Source: Paenibacillus sp. HB172176
GTDB taxonomy: Bacteria > Bacillota > Bacilli > Paenibacillales > Paenibacillaceae
Direction of reading: 5' to 3'
DNA length: 64,000 bases
NCBI RefSeq assembly: GCF_011947265.1
Contig: NZ_JAATHD010000002.1
Location: forward strand, 434,001-498,000
Below, one piece after another: positions 1 through 8,309 of the stretch. A program made the position numbers and the translations under genes. Under the pieces are notes generated by a model that was given only the letters and a program-made list of their open reading frames with translations, had not been told where the DNA came from and did not search any database. Position 1 is the stretch's first letter. Every line of letters begins with the position of its first letter.

Positions 1-524
1 TTATAGAAGGTTTCTTCGGGAATCGTGTATTGTTGATCCTTCGCTTCCGTCGCCATCTCTTCCAGCAAAGAATCGCTGTAAGTGCCGTCACGCTTGTTCG
101 ACTTCACGAATGCATCGATATATTCCCCATATTTGCCCGGAATTTCGCTCTTGTAAATATCAATTTTGTTCTCAGTCGTTACTTGATCGTCCTGATTCAA
201 TTGTTCGATTCGATACAGTATTTGCTCGACAAGCATTTCATCATGCAGCGCCACGATCGAGTATTTCGGATCAATTCGCTTAGCCGCCTCTTCCTCAGCC
301 AGCCTTGTCGCATTTTCATCTCTAATCTGGAACGGGGCTTTAATATCGTTCTCGCTGATAGAGCCTTCCGCGATATCATAGGTTTCCGGAATTAAATGCG
401 GCGCCAAGCTGAAATAGAAGAGCAGCACGAACATCACCATCAAGAGCCACTTGACGGCGGGGTTCTGCCTCCAGCCCTGCGGTTTCACAGGATGATCTCT
501 CTTGCTTGTCCCAATGGGGTTCAT
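1..524 (-). CDS. YqfF/PgpH-type membrane HD phosphohydrolase, N-terminal part only
   Basis: The frame is open from an ATG at 522-524 to the left edge, so about 174 N-terminal residues are visible and the catalytic part lies outside. An AAAGGAA ribosome-binding site sits about 9 bases before the ATG. The protein begins MNPIGTSKRD, has a membrane segment near residues 25-42 (WLLMVMFVLLFYFSL), and continues into a soluble segment with PETYDIAEGSISENDIKAP. This matches the extracellular 7TM-HDED region of YqfF/PgpH proteins, which hydrolyse c-di-AMP in related Firmicutes. The HD motif cannot be checked here. Its position directly after phoH is the usual order in Bacillales. Function is inferred from the family and from gene order. 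Confidence 0.85.
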   Translation of the reverse strand, partial: MNPIGTSKRDHPVKPQGWRQNPAVKWLLMVMFVLLFYFSLAPHLIPETYDIAEGSISENDIKAPFQIRDENATRLAEEEAAKRIDPKYSIVALHDEMLVEQILYRIEQLNQDDQVTTENKIDIYKSEIPGKYGEYIDAFVKSNKRDGTYSDSLLEEMATEAKDQQYTIPEETFY

Positions 525-579
525 GCAGCAACAATTCCTTTCCCGAGATGATCACGGACGAGACGCTGGCACCAGCGCC

Positions 580-1557
580 TCAGATCTTATTCTCCGCATC
601 CTTATTATAAGCCACGATGATTTGCTGCACCAAGGAATGCCGGACCACATCCTGGTCCGAGAAATGGACCATGCCGATCTCCTCGATATCCTTCAGAATG
701 CGCTGAGCCTCCACGATACCCGAGGTTTTCCCTCTTGGCAAATCAATCTGCGTCATATCTCCCGTTACGACCATCTTGGAGCCGAAGCCAAGTCTCGTCA
801 GGAACATCTTCATCTGCTCGCCGGTCGTATTCTGAGCCTCGTCCAATATAATAAAAGAGTCGTCCAGCGTCCGGCCCCGCATATATGCAAGCGGCGCGAT
901 TTCGATCAATCCACGCTCGAGCGCCTTCACGGTCTGATCCGGGCCGAGCACTTCATGCAGCGCATCGTACAGCGGCCGCAAATAGGGATCTACCTTTTCT
1001 TGCAAATCTCCGGGCAGAAAGCCCAGATTCTCTCCCGCTTCCACGGCGGGTCTCGTCAGTACGATTCGTTTCACGGAGCCTTCCTTGAGCGCCGCTACGG
1101 CGAGCACAACGGCCAGATACGTCTTTCCCGTGCCTGCCGGACCGATCCCGAACACAATGTCCCGCTTTCGAATCGTCTTCACATAATGCCGCTGGCCGAT
1201 CGTCTTGACGAGTATCTTCTTGCCCCGGAAGGTCGTTGCGATTTCCTTGCTGAACAAATCCAGCAGCTCCTCCGCCTGCATATTCCGAGCCAGATCAAGC
1301 GCATAAGCGACATCGCGCTCCGACGGAACATAGCCTCCGCGCACAAGCTTCAGAAGCACTTGATATAATTGCTCGAGAGAATCGACCTCCGCTGCCGGAC
1401 CTGTAATGACAATCTCGGCTTCACGCGATGATAGGGTTGATTCCACTCCTTCTTGAACGAGCTTGAGCAGCTTATCCTGGGGTCCGAATACGGCTAGTCC
1501 TTCTTCCGCATTTCCAAGCTCGACTCTTGCGATTTTCGTCGTTTCTATTGGCAACAA
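580..1557 (-). CDS. phoH: PhoH family ATPase
   Basis: A 325-residue protein with a Walker A motif GPAGTGKTYLAV near residue 140 and a Walker B-like FIILDEAQN near residue 236, as in PhoH/YqfB-type P-loop ATPases. The N-terminal 110 residues form the usual KH-like nucleic-acid binding region. The family is linked to RNA metabolism, but the reaction in cells is not settled. The gene starts 3 bases after the yqfD stop and is followed by yqfF, so it belongs to the yqfC-yqfD-phoH-yqfF operon. The family assignment is very secure. Confidence 0.95.
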   Translation of the reverse strand: MLPIETTKIARVELGNAEEGLAVFGPQDKLLKLVQEGVESTLSSREAEIVITGPAAEVDSLEQLYQVLLKLVRGGYVPSERDVAYALDLARNMQAEELLDLFSKEIATTFRGKKILVKTIGQRHYVKTIRKRDIVFGIGPAGTGKTYLAVVLAVAALKEGSVKRIVLTRPAVEAGENLGFLPGDLQEKVDPYLRPLYDALHEVLGPDQTVKALERGLIEIAPLAYMRGRTLDDSFIILDEAQNTTGEQMKMFLTRLGFGSKMVVTGDMTQIDLPRGKTSGIVEAQRILKDIEEIGMVHFSDQDVVRHSLVQQIIVAYNKDAENKI

Positions 1558-1560
1558 TCC

Positions 1561-2778
1561 TCATTCTCCCTGCATCTGGACTAATGGCATTTCCTTCACG
1601 ATCGATTGATCCACTTCAAAAAGAACTTTCATATAAACTTTACCATTGTCGGCCTCTTCATGCAAAACAATTTCATCCTGAATGACGGCGTCCTCTCCCG
1701 CCTTCTCCATCACATCCGCTCTCGCCTGCAATAGACCGATATTTTTCGCTTCCTCTCCGCTGATCTGCCGATCCTGCATCTCGGATTCCTTGACCGTCTC
1801 CTTAAGCCTTCCAATCGGCAACGTGAAGCCTCGCCAGCTTAGCTTCTGCAGCTCTTGAATCGTCTCGCTGGACTCGTAAGACGACTTGCCGAAGCCGCTG
1901 ACCTTGAGCGCGCGCGACCCGAGGACGAGATGCCAGCTCTTCTTCTGCTCGCCGGTATATACCTTGATCTGCTGCGTCAAGGGCACCTCCACCTTGAATT
2001 CATACCATACGAGTCCCCGCACAGTCCCTTCCGCGACGAGCGCGCGGGAATTGCTCTCCGAGCCGATAATGCCGGAGATGAGGGTTTGTCCTTTTTTAAC
2101 GCGCGCGTTTTTCTTGACAAGGGGCTTGCCCGTTTCCGCGATAATCTGCGTGACGACGGCATCCTCGGAGGCGACGAGATTGCGCGGGCTTTGAAGCTCC
2201 TTCTCATCAGGAAGCGACATCTCCACCACTTGTATCCGTACCTTCGTCCCCTTCTTCTCCACGCCGATCCACGTCGTGCCTGGCAGCGCGTTCACCAGAT
2301 TCCTCGACATGACGTCGGCATCCTTCAGCCGGAAGGACCACTGCATCGGATAGATTCCTTCCTGCTTCGCCGCTTGCAGAACCTGCTCTCTGGTCAGCTT
2401 CACATTACCCTCCACGTCGACGCTCCACACGATTGAAGAGAGCATGAAGATGATTGCGAAGAACAAGGCGATTCCGCCGACGAACCATATTCTCTTCTCC
2501 GCTCTCGCTAGAGAGAACGGCATTCCTCTGCGCTGAGTTACATGCATGCGGCAACCCGTCTCTCTCAAATAAGGCCTCATGCGAAAAAAGTCGTTCAGCG
2601 ACAGCTCGAACTGCAGCAATCCCCTGCTTGTCCAGCGAATGGCCGACAAAGCCAGCCCTCCCGCAAGCGCCTTATTCACCAAATCCTCGGGAGCGCCGCC
2701 CCGGACCTCGACCACAACGCTTCCTCTCACCCACATAAATCCTTGTCCCTTCATCCCCGTTCCCTCCCCAATCGTCAC
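1561..2778 (-). CDS. yqfD: sporulation protein YqfD
   Basis: Up to 405 residues; an internal start at MKGQGFMWVRG (residue 9) is equally plausible. The first 85 residues are a small soluble domain. A membrane segment follows near residues 94-115 (IWFVGGIALFFAIIFMLSSIVW), and the remainder is an outward-facing domain with a POTRA-like beginning (VDVEGNVKLTREQVL). This is the architecture of YqfD, a SigmaE-controlled mother-cell protein needed for efficient sporulation in Bacillus. It overlaps the end of yqfC by a few bases, so the two are probably translationally coupled. Confidence 0.9.
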   Translation of the reverse strand: MTIGEGTGMKGQGFMWVRGSVVVEVRGGAPEDLVNKALAGGLALSAIRWTSRGLLQFELSLNDFFRMRPYLRETGCRMHVTQRRGMPFSLARAEKRIWFVGGIALFFAIIFMLSSIVWSVDVEGNVKLTREQVLQAAKQEGIYPMQWSFRLKDADVMSRNLVNALPGTTWIGVEKKGTKVRIQVVEMSLPDEKELQSPRNLVASEDAVVTQIIAETGKPLVKKNARVKKGQTLISGIIGSESNSRALVAEGTVRGLVWYEFKVEVPLTQQIKVYTGEQKKSWHLVLGSRALKVSGFGKSSYESSETIQELQKLSWRGFTLPIGRLKETVKESEMQDRQISGEEAKNIGLLQARADVMEKAGEDAVIQDEIVLHEEADNGKVYMKVLFEVDQSIVKEMPLVQMQGE

Positions 2779-3059
2779 GGAATAATCTCGATATTCGCAA
2801 TCACGCCTTCGATGAACACTTCTTCGGTCCAGATCGTTCGTATCACTAAAGAGCTGCCCGTTACCTCCAGCTCGCCTTTGCTTAGTGCCAGCCTGAGCTT
2901 GTCGCTGGAGAAATGCTTGACGCCCCGATGGTTCTCGATATAGAGCTGCCGATCGCCGATCATGGTCAGCCGCGGCAAATCATAGACGACGTCCTGGGGC
3001 AAATCGAGCAAATCTGCCGTCATCTTGCGAAATTTCCTTTTCAACTGTCGCATTGCCAA
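2775..3059 (-). CDS. yqfC: sporulation protein YqfC
   Basis: A 94-residue protein of the YqfC family (YabP/YqfC superfamily), recognised by DLPQDVVYDLPRLTMIGD, LYIENHRGVKHFSSDKLRL and the C-terminal EEVFIEGVIANIEI. The start is TTG at 3057-3059 with AGGAGG seven bases upstream; an ATG two codons further in (MRQLKRKF) is the alternative but has poorer spacing. It is the first gene of the yqfC-yqfD-phoH-yqfF operon. YqfC is expressed in the mother cell in Bacillus; its biochemical role is unknown. Confidence 0.9.
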   Translation of the reverse strand: MAMRQLKRKFRKMTADLLDLPQDVVYDLPRLTMIGDRQLYIENHRGVKHFSSDKLRLALSKGELEVTGSSLVIRTIWTEEVFIEGVIANIEIIP

Positions 3060-3248
3060 TCCGATTCCTCCTTAGCGCTTGCTCACTCTGGCAGTACGAA
3101 ATTCGTGTACTATACCAAATTATGCTGGCCAGCAGGCGATTATGAGATTGCTGCCGATTAGGCGGATAATAATTCGATTCGCCACCCTCCCTTCTGCAAG
3201 CTGAAATTTCGATCCACTTCCTTATCTTCTACAAGCTGTAGCTACGGA

Positions 3249-3381
3249 ATTGATGCAAATATACAGGGATTTATCGGATTGCACCTAAATGAGGAACAAA
3301 TTAATGCAAATATACAGGAATAATGGTGCTAAGCCCCATAAAGAAAACAATCAACAGAAATTGATGGATATCTGCAGGCTT
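3249..3381. repeat. three imperfect copies of a TGCAAATATACAGG-type repeat
   Basis: Copies begin at 3249 (ATTGATGCAAATATACAGGG), 3300 (ATTAATGCAAATATACAGGA) and, more diverged, 3360 (ATTGATGGATATCTGCAGGC). The first two are 51 bases apart and share 18 of 20 positions; the third is 60 bases further on. A related copy lies at 23650-23671. The region between copies is not conserved, which suggests decayed units of an intergenic repeat family, not a tandem array. Confidence 0.55.
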
Positions 3382-3502
3382 ATCGAAGATCTGGTTGGCA
3401 ACGGGGGCTTAAAACTCGGGAGGGAACCGATATTTCCTGATTTTCGTTCCAGTTAAGGCACTTACCGGGACATCAAGGAAAATACCTCAGGCTGGCGCAG
3501 CG

Positions 3503-3544
3503 AAAAGGCGGTGCAGGGATAACACCCTGTCACCGCCTTTTTTT
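3503..3544. terminator. terminator hairpin downstream of the nfeD-floA operon
   Basis: AAGGCGGTG (3505-3513) pairs with CACCGCCTT (3531-3539), and the inner CAGGG pairs with CCCTG around an ATAACA loop, leaving one unpaired T. It is flanked by seven T on the plus strand and four T on the minus strand. It lies about 90 bases past the stop of the minus-strand gene ending at 3634, so it probably ends that transcript; it could work in both directions. Confidence 0.7.
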
Positions 3545-3633
3545 CCTTTTTGACGTTTCGTACATCAAGCGAGCTGTCTCTAGTAATGCGAGCGAATTTT
3601 TTTGAGAAAGCCTCTTTATCGGAGGATTCCCAA

Positions 3634-4161
3634 TCATTTGCGCAGTGATCGTTTGGCTCTGGGCGGACCCAGAACCTCCGACCAGATAACCGCCTCCCTA
3701 AGATTGGAGGAAGAAGGTTTCGACAGCCTAAACGAGGACCTCCGAGCGGACGGACTTACAAGCGGCGGCTGTTTTTTCTGGATGGGCTCGCTCATCTTGC
3801 CGAACGGCGAACGAGACTTTGTCTCCGTTTCCCGTTTCGGCTGTTCCTCTTGCTTCAACCGGGTACGGTAAACCGTCTGCAGATCTACCTGGCTGTAGCC
3901 CTCCTCGTCCCACCGCTGCTGCTCATCAATCTGCTGCGCGCGAGGCTGCGGCCGCGTGGCGCGAGGCTGTCCCTGAGCCGGCTGAAACGGTCCTGCCTCC
4001 TTCCGAGCTTGCCCCGGCTTCCCGGCGTCTCCGCCGCTGAAATCGGGCATTCTGCCTTGCGGCTTCGTCCCGCCAGCCGATTTTTTGAACAAGCGGGAGA
4101 GAGCGAATAGTATAATGATGACAATGTAAATATTTTTGATCAGGAAATCAAAAATAGCCAT
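3634..4161 (-). CDS. small membrane-anchored protein following floA
   Basis: A 175-residue protein with one N-terminal membrane segment (residues 8-24, IKNIYIVIIILFALSRLF), then a long Gln/Pro/Arg/Lys-rich disordered region. It ends in a short block REAVIWSEVLGPPRAKR. I recall similar WSE-LGPPRAKR endings in Bacillales proteins but cannot name the family. GGAGG ten bases before ATG supports the start. It follows floA by 39 bases, the position held by yqfB in B. subtilis, although the sequence does not look like YqfB. Its context suggests a role at membrane domains with FloA and NfeD. That is inference. Confidence 0.75.
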   Translation of the reverse strand: MAIFDFLIKNIYIVIIILFALSRLFKKSAGGTKPQGRMPDFSGGDAGKPGQARKEAGPFQPAQGQPRATRPQPRAQQIDEQQRWDEEGYSQVDLQTVYRTRLKQEEQPKRETETKSRSPFGKMSEPIQKKQPPLVSPSARRSSFRLSKPSSSNLREAVIWSEVLGPPRAKRSLRK

Positions 4162-4200
4162 GCCTTGCTCACCTCCAATGCGCGAACTTCGCCGCTCATT

Positions 4201-5199
4201 CTAGCGATGATCCTTAGGATCAATCGAATCATCCTGTTCTCCGATCGAGCTGCGCATCTTCGTATCCGCTTCGATGTTTTTCAAATTCATATAATCCATC
4301 ACGCCAAGCTTGCCGCTCTTGAGCGCTTCCGCCATCGCCAACGGCACCTGGGATTCCGATTCGACGACTCTTGCTTCCATCTCTACGACCTTCGCTTTGT
4401 TCTCTTGCTCTTGAGCGACGGCCATTGCGCGTCTTTCCTCCGCCTTCGCTTGCGCGATCTTCTTGTCCGCCTCCGCTTGCTCGGTTTGAAGATGCGCGCC
4501 GATGTTTTTGCCTACATCGACGTCCGCGATATCAATCGACAAGATTTCGAACGCAGTTCCCGCGTCCAAGCCTTTGCCAAGCACTGTGCGAGACATGCTG
4601 TCCGGATTCTCGAGCACATCCTTATGCGTTTCCGCGGAGCCGACAGTCGTTACAATCCCTTCGCCGACACGGGCAATAATCGTCTCTTCGCCCGCGCCGC
4701 CGACCAGACGGTCGATATTCGCGCGAACCGTCACGCGAGCTTTAACCTTCACTTCAATGCCATTTTTGGCAACCGCGGCTACGACAGGCGTTTCGATGAC
4801 TCTTGGATTAACGCTCATTTGCACGGCTTGCAGCACGTCGCGACCCGCCAGATCAATCGCGGCTGCGCGTTCGAAATGAAGAGGAATATTTGCGCGCTGA
4901 GCAGCTATCAAGGCATTGACAACGCGGTCAACATTACCGCCGGCAAGGAAGTGACTTTCAAGCTGATTAATGTTGATGCCAAGTCCCGCTTTTGTTGCTT
5001 TGATCAGCGGATTCACGATTCGATTCGGCACAACGCGGCGCAAACGCATCGCAACGAGTGTAATAATGCCCACTCTGACGCCCGACGCAATCGCGGACAC
5101 CCACAGCATAATCGGGAAGAAGCTTAAGAATACGCTTAATACAATGACAATCAATACAATGATTAATAATACGGCAACGCCCGCATCCAATCCGAACAT
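4201..5199 (-). CDS. floA: flotillin-like protein FloA
   Basis: A 332-residue flotillin-like protein (YqfA/FloA family). An N-terminal hydrophobic hairpin or double membrane segment spans residues 7-30 and about 32-50. A PHB-like domain follows, with [27 protein letters not shown] and [23 protein letters not shown] charged Ala/Glu/Lys coiled coil lies at about residues 235-300. FloA scaffolds functional membrane microdomains at the inner face of the membrane. The start ATG has GGAGG nine bases upstream. It lies directly behind nfeD, its usual partner. Confidence 0.96.
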   Translation of the reverse strand: MFGLDAGVAVLLIIVLIVIVLSVFLSFFPIMLWVSAIASGVRVGIITLVAMRLRRVVPNRIVNPLIKATKAGLGININQLESHFLAGGNVDRVVNALIAAQRANIPLHFERAAAIDLAGRDVLQAVQMSVNPRVIETPVVAAVAKNGIEVKVKARVTVRANIDRLVGGAGEETIIARVGEGIVTTVGSAETHKDVLENPDSMSRTVLGKGLDAGTAFEILSIDIADVDVGKNIGAHLQTEQAEADKKIAQAKAEERRAMAVAQEQENKAKVVEMEARVVESESQVPLAMAEALKSGKLGVMDYMNLKNIEADTKMRSSIGEQDDSIDPKDHR

Positions 5200-5252
5200 A
5201 GTTATTTTCCTCCAGTGCTCTTCGAATCGAAGAGGAATATTTGCTTACACAC

Positions 5253-6671
5253 TTACCCTTCTTCCGTAACTTCCTTCACGACAATCCAGGTTCCTTCAGC
5301 CTTGATAATCTTAACCGGTCTATCTGCGGCAATGAATTCCCCGGATGTGACAACATCCATCCGCTCTTCCGCGATAAGCGCCGTTCCTGCGGGCCTAAGC
5401 GGCGTTATGGATACGCCGACGGCTCCGACAAGCGTCGTCTTCACCTCGGATGACAGATAACCCTCCTCCGATGTCAGCTTATCCTTCAGAATGAATTTGT
5501 TCCAGACACCGCGCCCTCTGTTCGTTCTGGCTACGATAATGACAATAACGGTTGCGACCGCAAAAGCAATAACGATCGTTAGAAATCCCGTCATTGGATC
5601 AGGAGCCGACATGACTACGCTGGCGATAAGCGCCGCCCCCCCTAATAAGCCTAATATGCCGAAGCTTGGAACAAATAATTCAATAATGAGAAGCACGATC
5701 CCGACGACAAAGAGAATGATCGTCTCGATTCCCGCAAGGCCCGAAATATAGGACCCGAAGAAAAACAACCCGAAGCAGATGAGACCCGTTAAGCCAGGCG
5801 CGCCGAAGCCGGGAACGATCAATTCAATCGCGATACCCGCAATCCCGAGGATAAGAAGGATGGTCGCAACGATTCCATTCGTCAGAAACTTCGCCACATT
5901 CTCCGCGGCCGACGGCTTCACTTCAATCTGTTCTCTGCCGTCAAGCTGAAGCCAAGTGACGACATCCTCAAGTGAGTCCGCCGTATACTCGGAATACCCT
6001 ACCTTGAGCGCCTCAGAGGCGGTCAACGAGAGAATATCGCCGGCTTTCTTGCTCCTGCCGATCTCCTCAGTCAGATCCACCTCCGCGTTCACATCGGACA
6101 TGGCCGCAGCAATGGACGGATCTCTGTCATGCAGTCTGGCTGCTTCAGACATTTGCCCGACCCAGAAGGAGACCGTCTTCGGGTTATCGACCAACTCGCC
6201 CGAGCCGTCCACAACCGCCGCAGAGCCGATCGAGCTTCCGCTCTGCATCGCAATCTGATCCGCGTTAAGAATGATGTAGGTTCCGGCTGAGACCGCTTTC
6301 CCCTCTACGAATGCCGTAATCGGAATATTCTCGTCTCGCAGCAGCTCGCCGATATCGTCTGCGCTGTCGATCCGCCCGCCGTACGTATTCACCACGAGGA
6401 TGATTCGCTCCGCTTTCGCTTCCCGCGCCTCCTTGAACGCTCTCTTCAGGAAAGCGTACATGGAAGGCTCTACCTCTCCTTTCAACGGAATGACATACAC
6501 AGCCGGTCCTGCATCCGGAGTGGTCTGATTGGCTGCATCCTGCTCCGAATCAGTCGATACAGCCGCAGAGACAATCGGCGCTGAAGCGATCCCTGCGAAA
6601 GCAATGAACAGCATGACTGCCGCAAGTACGGACAGGGCAGCCCTCTTGTGCCGCTTCGTTAATGTAAGCAA
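5253..6671 (-). CDS. NfeD family membrane serine protease (YqeZ)
   Basis: A 472-residue protein. It has an N-terminal signal or anchor (residues 11-36), a ClpP/SppA-like protease domain with VNTYGGRIDSADDI, AVSAGTYIILNADQIAM and SGSSIGSAA, a block of four or five membrane segments (about residues 265-385), and a C-terminal OB-fold NfeD domain (VGAVGVSITPLRPAGTALI). The serine in VSAGTY is the likely nucleophile. The start is TTG at 6669-6671 with AGGAGG seven bases upstream. It forms an operon with floA, the pair known as yqeZ-yqfA in Bacillus. A SigmaW-like promoter precedes it. The NfeD family is linked to membrane protein quality control with flotillins. Confidence 0.93.
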   Translation of the reverse strand: MLTLTKRHKRAALSVLAAVMLFIAFAGIASAPIVSAAVSTDSEQDAANQTTPDAGPAVYVIPLKGEVEPSMYAFLKRAFKEAREAKAERIILVVNTYGGRIDSADDIGELLRDENIPITAFVEGKAVSAGTYIILNADQIAMQSGSSIGSAAVVDGSGELVDNPKTVSFWVGQMSEAARLHDRDPSIAAAMSDVNAEVDLTEEIGRSKKAGDILSLTASEALKVGYSEYTADSLEDVVTWLQLDGREQIEVKPSAAENVAKFLTNGIVATILLILGIAGIAIELIVPGFGAPGLTGLICFGLFFFGSYISGLAGIETIILFVVGIVLLIIELFVPSFGILGLLGGAALIASVVMSAPDPMTGFLTIVIAFAVATVIVIIVARTNRGRGVWNKFILKDKLTSEEGYLSSEVKTTLVGAVGVSITPLRPAGTALIAEERMDVVTSGEFIAADRPVKIIKAEGTWIVVKEVTEEG

Positions 6672-6706
6672 GCAAGATCCTCCTTTTCATAATTGCATAC
6701 CTTACA

Positions 6707-6732
6707 TACGTATGTCGGATTGCCATGTTTCA
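6707..6732 (-). promoter_or_regulatory. ECF (SigmaW-like) promoter for nfeD-floA
   Basis: Read on the minus strand, TGAAAC (complement of 6727-6732) is followed after 16 bases by CGTA (complement of 6707-6710), about 36 bases before the TTG start of nfeD. This matches the known SigmaW consensus TGAAAC-N16/17-CGTA. The B. subtilis yqeZ-yqfA-yqfB operon belongs to the SigmaW regulon. The motif match is seen directly; use by an ECF factor is inferred. Confidence 0.75.
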
Positions 6733-6750
6733 ATATTTACATCATAACAC

Positions 6751-6777
6751 AAAAAAACACCCCGGTAGGGGTGTTTT
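6751..6777 (-). terminator. Rho-independent terminator of rpsU-yqeY
   Basis: AAAACACCCC (6754-6763) pairs perfectly with GGGGTGTTTT (6768-6777) around a four-base loop, followed on the minus strand by a run of seven T. It lies 17 bases past the yqeY stop and upstream of the nfeD promoter, so it separates the two transcripts. Confidence 0.9.
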
Positions 6778-6793
6778 GAGAGTCCGTTGTTAG

Positions 6794-7237
6794 CTATTGC
6801 AGAAATTGCTGTACGACTTGATTTACTAGTTTACCGTCAGCGCGTCCTTTTGTTTTGGGCATCAGGGCGCTCATAACTTTCCCCATATCGGCTTTGGAAG
6901 AAGCACCGAGTTCTTGGATGGTCTGCCTTACTATCTCTTGAATCTCTTCTTCAGTCAGCTGTTCGGGAAGGTATCCACTAATAATTTCAATTTCTGCGGC
7001 AAGATCTGACACTAGATCATCTCGGCCGGCTTTTTTGAATTCTTGGAGGGAATCTTTACGTTGTTTGATCTCACGACTTAATATATCAAGCACTTCGCTA
7101 TCCTCCAGAGGACGCTTCAGATCAATCTCCAAGTTTTTCACCGATGCGCGAATCATGCGAATCGTAGTGAGCTTGAATTTCTCTTTGCTCCTCATGGCAT
7201 GCTTCATATCATCGTTTAATCGTTCGCTCAGGTTCAT
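6794..7237 (-). CDS. yqeY: GatB/YqeY domain protein
   Basis: A 147-residue protein of the YqeY family, which resembles the C-terminal tRNA-binding domain of GatB. Typical blocks are MNLSERLNDDMKHAMRSKEK at the start, DILSREIKQRKDSLQEF and the C-terminal ADGKLVNQVVQQFL. Length and start are usual for the family. The start has AGGAG eight bases upstream. The gene follows rpsU by 14 bases and shares its promoter. No firm molecular function is known. Confidence 0.95.
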   Translation of the reverse strand: MNLSERLNDDMKHAMRSKEKFKLTTIRMIRASVKNLEIDLKRPLEDSEVLDILSREIKQRKDSLQEFKKAGRDDLVSDLAAEIEIISGYLPEQLTEEEIQEIVRQTIQELGASSKADMGKVMSALMPKTKGRADGKLVNQVVQQFLQ

Positions 7238-7251
7238 CTATAAGGCTCCTC

Positions 7252-7425
7252 CTAAAACTTTCTCTTACGCGCAGCCTCGGACTTTTTCTTGCGCTTCACG
7301 CTTGGTTTTTCATAATGCTTGCGTTTCTTCACCTCAGCCAGAACACCGTCTTTCGCGATGGATCTCTTAAAACGGCGAAGCGCAGCATCAATGGTTTCGT
7401 TTTTGCGAACTTTAGTTTCAGACAC
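7252..7425 (-). CDS. rpsU: 30S ribosomal protein S21
   Basis: A 57-residue basic protein with the S21 signature ([33 protein letters not shown]). The true start is GTG at 7423-7425 ([10 protein letters not shown]), preceded by GGAGGG about eight bases upstream. A longer open frame upstream adds 19 residues that no S21 has and lies in the leader. S21 sits near the anti-Shine-Dalgarno region of 16S rRNA in the small subunit. It has its own strong SigmaA promoter and is cotranscribed with yqeY. Confidence 0.97.
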   Translation of the reverse strand: MSETKVRKNETIDAALRRFKRSIAKDGVLAEVKKRKHYEKPSVKRKKKSEAARKRKF

Positions 7426-7487
7426 CAGTTTTCCCTCCCTCCGAAACAGACCGTCCAGAGCTATTACAACACGGTTTATCAAACTTC

Positions 7488-7517
7488 ATTATAAGGCAAA
7501 CCAAAACCCAGTGTCAA
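7488..7517 (-). promoter_or_regulatory. SigmaA promoter of rpsU
   Basis: On the minus strand TTGACA (complement of 7512-7517), an 18-base spacer and TATAAT (complement of 7488-7493). Both hexamers are perfect consensus. The transcript would have a leader of roughly 55 bases before the rpsU GTG. The -35 box lies just beyond the stop of the HIT gene. Confidence 0.85.
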
Positions 7518-7523
7518 CTTTGT

Positions 7524-7868
7524 CTACTCGGCAAGCAACGGACCTACTTTCTTGCCGCCCAAGAGATGAACATGCAGATGATAGACCACCTGTCCGCCGT
7601 CCTTGTTGACATTGTTGATCAAGCGATAGCCCGCTTCGGCAATGCCTTGCTCCTCCGCAATCTGCTTGGCAGTCAGGAACAATTCGCCAATCAATGCTCC
7701 ATCCTCGGTTTCGATATCATTCATTGTAGCGATATGTTTTTTCGGAATAATGAGAATATGTACGGGCGCTGCGGGCTGAATATCCTGAAAAGCGAGAACG
7801 CGCTCGTTCTCGAACACCTTCTTCGAAGGAATGGAGCCTTCGATAATTTTGCAAAACAAACAGTCCAT
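7524..7868 (-). CDS. hit: HIT family hydrolase
   Basis: A 114-residue histidine-triad protein. The active-site motif HLHVHLLGG lies near the C-terminus, and the N-terminal CLFCKIIEGSIPSK is a typical zinc-binding HinT/Hit start. The family hydrolyses nucleoside phosphoramidates or dinucleotides. The start is ATG at 7866-7868 (MDCLFC), with GAGGAG nine bases upstream; an open frame 13 codons longer has no such site. Its stop is just upstream of the rpsU promoter. Confidence 0.95.
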   Translation of the reverse strand: MDCLFCKIIEGSIPSKKVFENERVLAFQDIQPAAPVHILIIPKKHIATMNDIETEDGALIGELFLTAKQIAEEQGIAEAGYRLINNVNKDGGQVVYHLHVHLLGGKKVGPLLAE

Positions 7869-7997
7869 AGGGGCAATCTCCTCACATCGATTCGTATTGA
7901 CAGCCATTCTTTATATTTTACCTCAAATTGGCATTGCTCGTCCAATAGCGCTCCGCGAACAACAGGCTCGCGCCTGTCGTTCGATCGATGCACATGA

Positions 7998-8309
7998 TTA
8001 AAAGTAATAAGGCAATAGGGACAAAGCCAGCAACGAGCCCAGCGGAAACGCTCTGCGGTAAAATCTTCTGCGGGGATAAAACCCGCCATAGCCGCCGAAG
8101 CCCCCAAAACCGCCATATGGAAAAAAAGCTCGGCCGTCCCATTCACCAGGACAATAAGGTACAGCGATGCAAACCATTTCATCATCCACATGCTCCACGA
8201 TGCCGTCAAAGCAGCAGCCCTCGTTCGTCTGCACCATCACATACCGATGCATATGCTTCTCGCACAGCTCCTTCTGCTGCATGGCGGATGCCGCCATAGA
8301 ATTCTCCAA
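7998..8309 (-). CDS. uncharacterised Gly/aromatic-rich small protein
   Basis: 103 residues. The first half is a compact domain with three cysteines (ELCEKHMHRYVMVQTNEGCC, then VCIAVPYC). The second half is glycine-phenylalanine-tyrosine rich (FPYGGFGGFGGYGGFYP), then arginine-rich and ends in a hydrophobic tail. The start is TTG at 8307-8309 with AGGAGG nine bases upstream; an ATG four codons in is too far from that site. I recall similar small proteins in Paenibacillus and Brevibacillus, sometimes mislabelled as kinases. The composition resembles spore-surface proteins. No function can be assigned. Confidence 0.7.
   Translation of the reverse strand: MENSMAASAMQQKELCEKHMHRYVMVQTNEGCCFDGIVEHVDDEMVCIAVPYCPGEWDGRAFFPYGGFGGFGGYGGFYPRRRFYRRAFPLGSLLALSLLPYYF

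Larger units (their letters stand above)
3060..3633. other. gene-poor intergenic stretch
   Basis: No open frame with a ribosome-binding site was found on either strand. The left end must hold the yqfC promoter; a TGGTATAGT block (complement of about 3108-3116) could be an extended -10 element. The middle (3249-3381) carries three copies of a short repeat, and 3503-3544 forms a strong terminator-like hairpin. Both are listed separately. Confidence 0.6.

Noticed and set aside
502..1368. 288-residue plus-strand open frame
   Set aside because: Antisense shadow of phoH and of the edge of yqfF.
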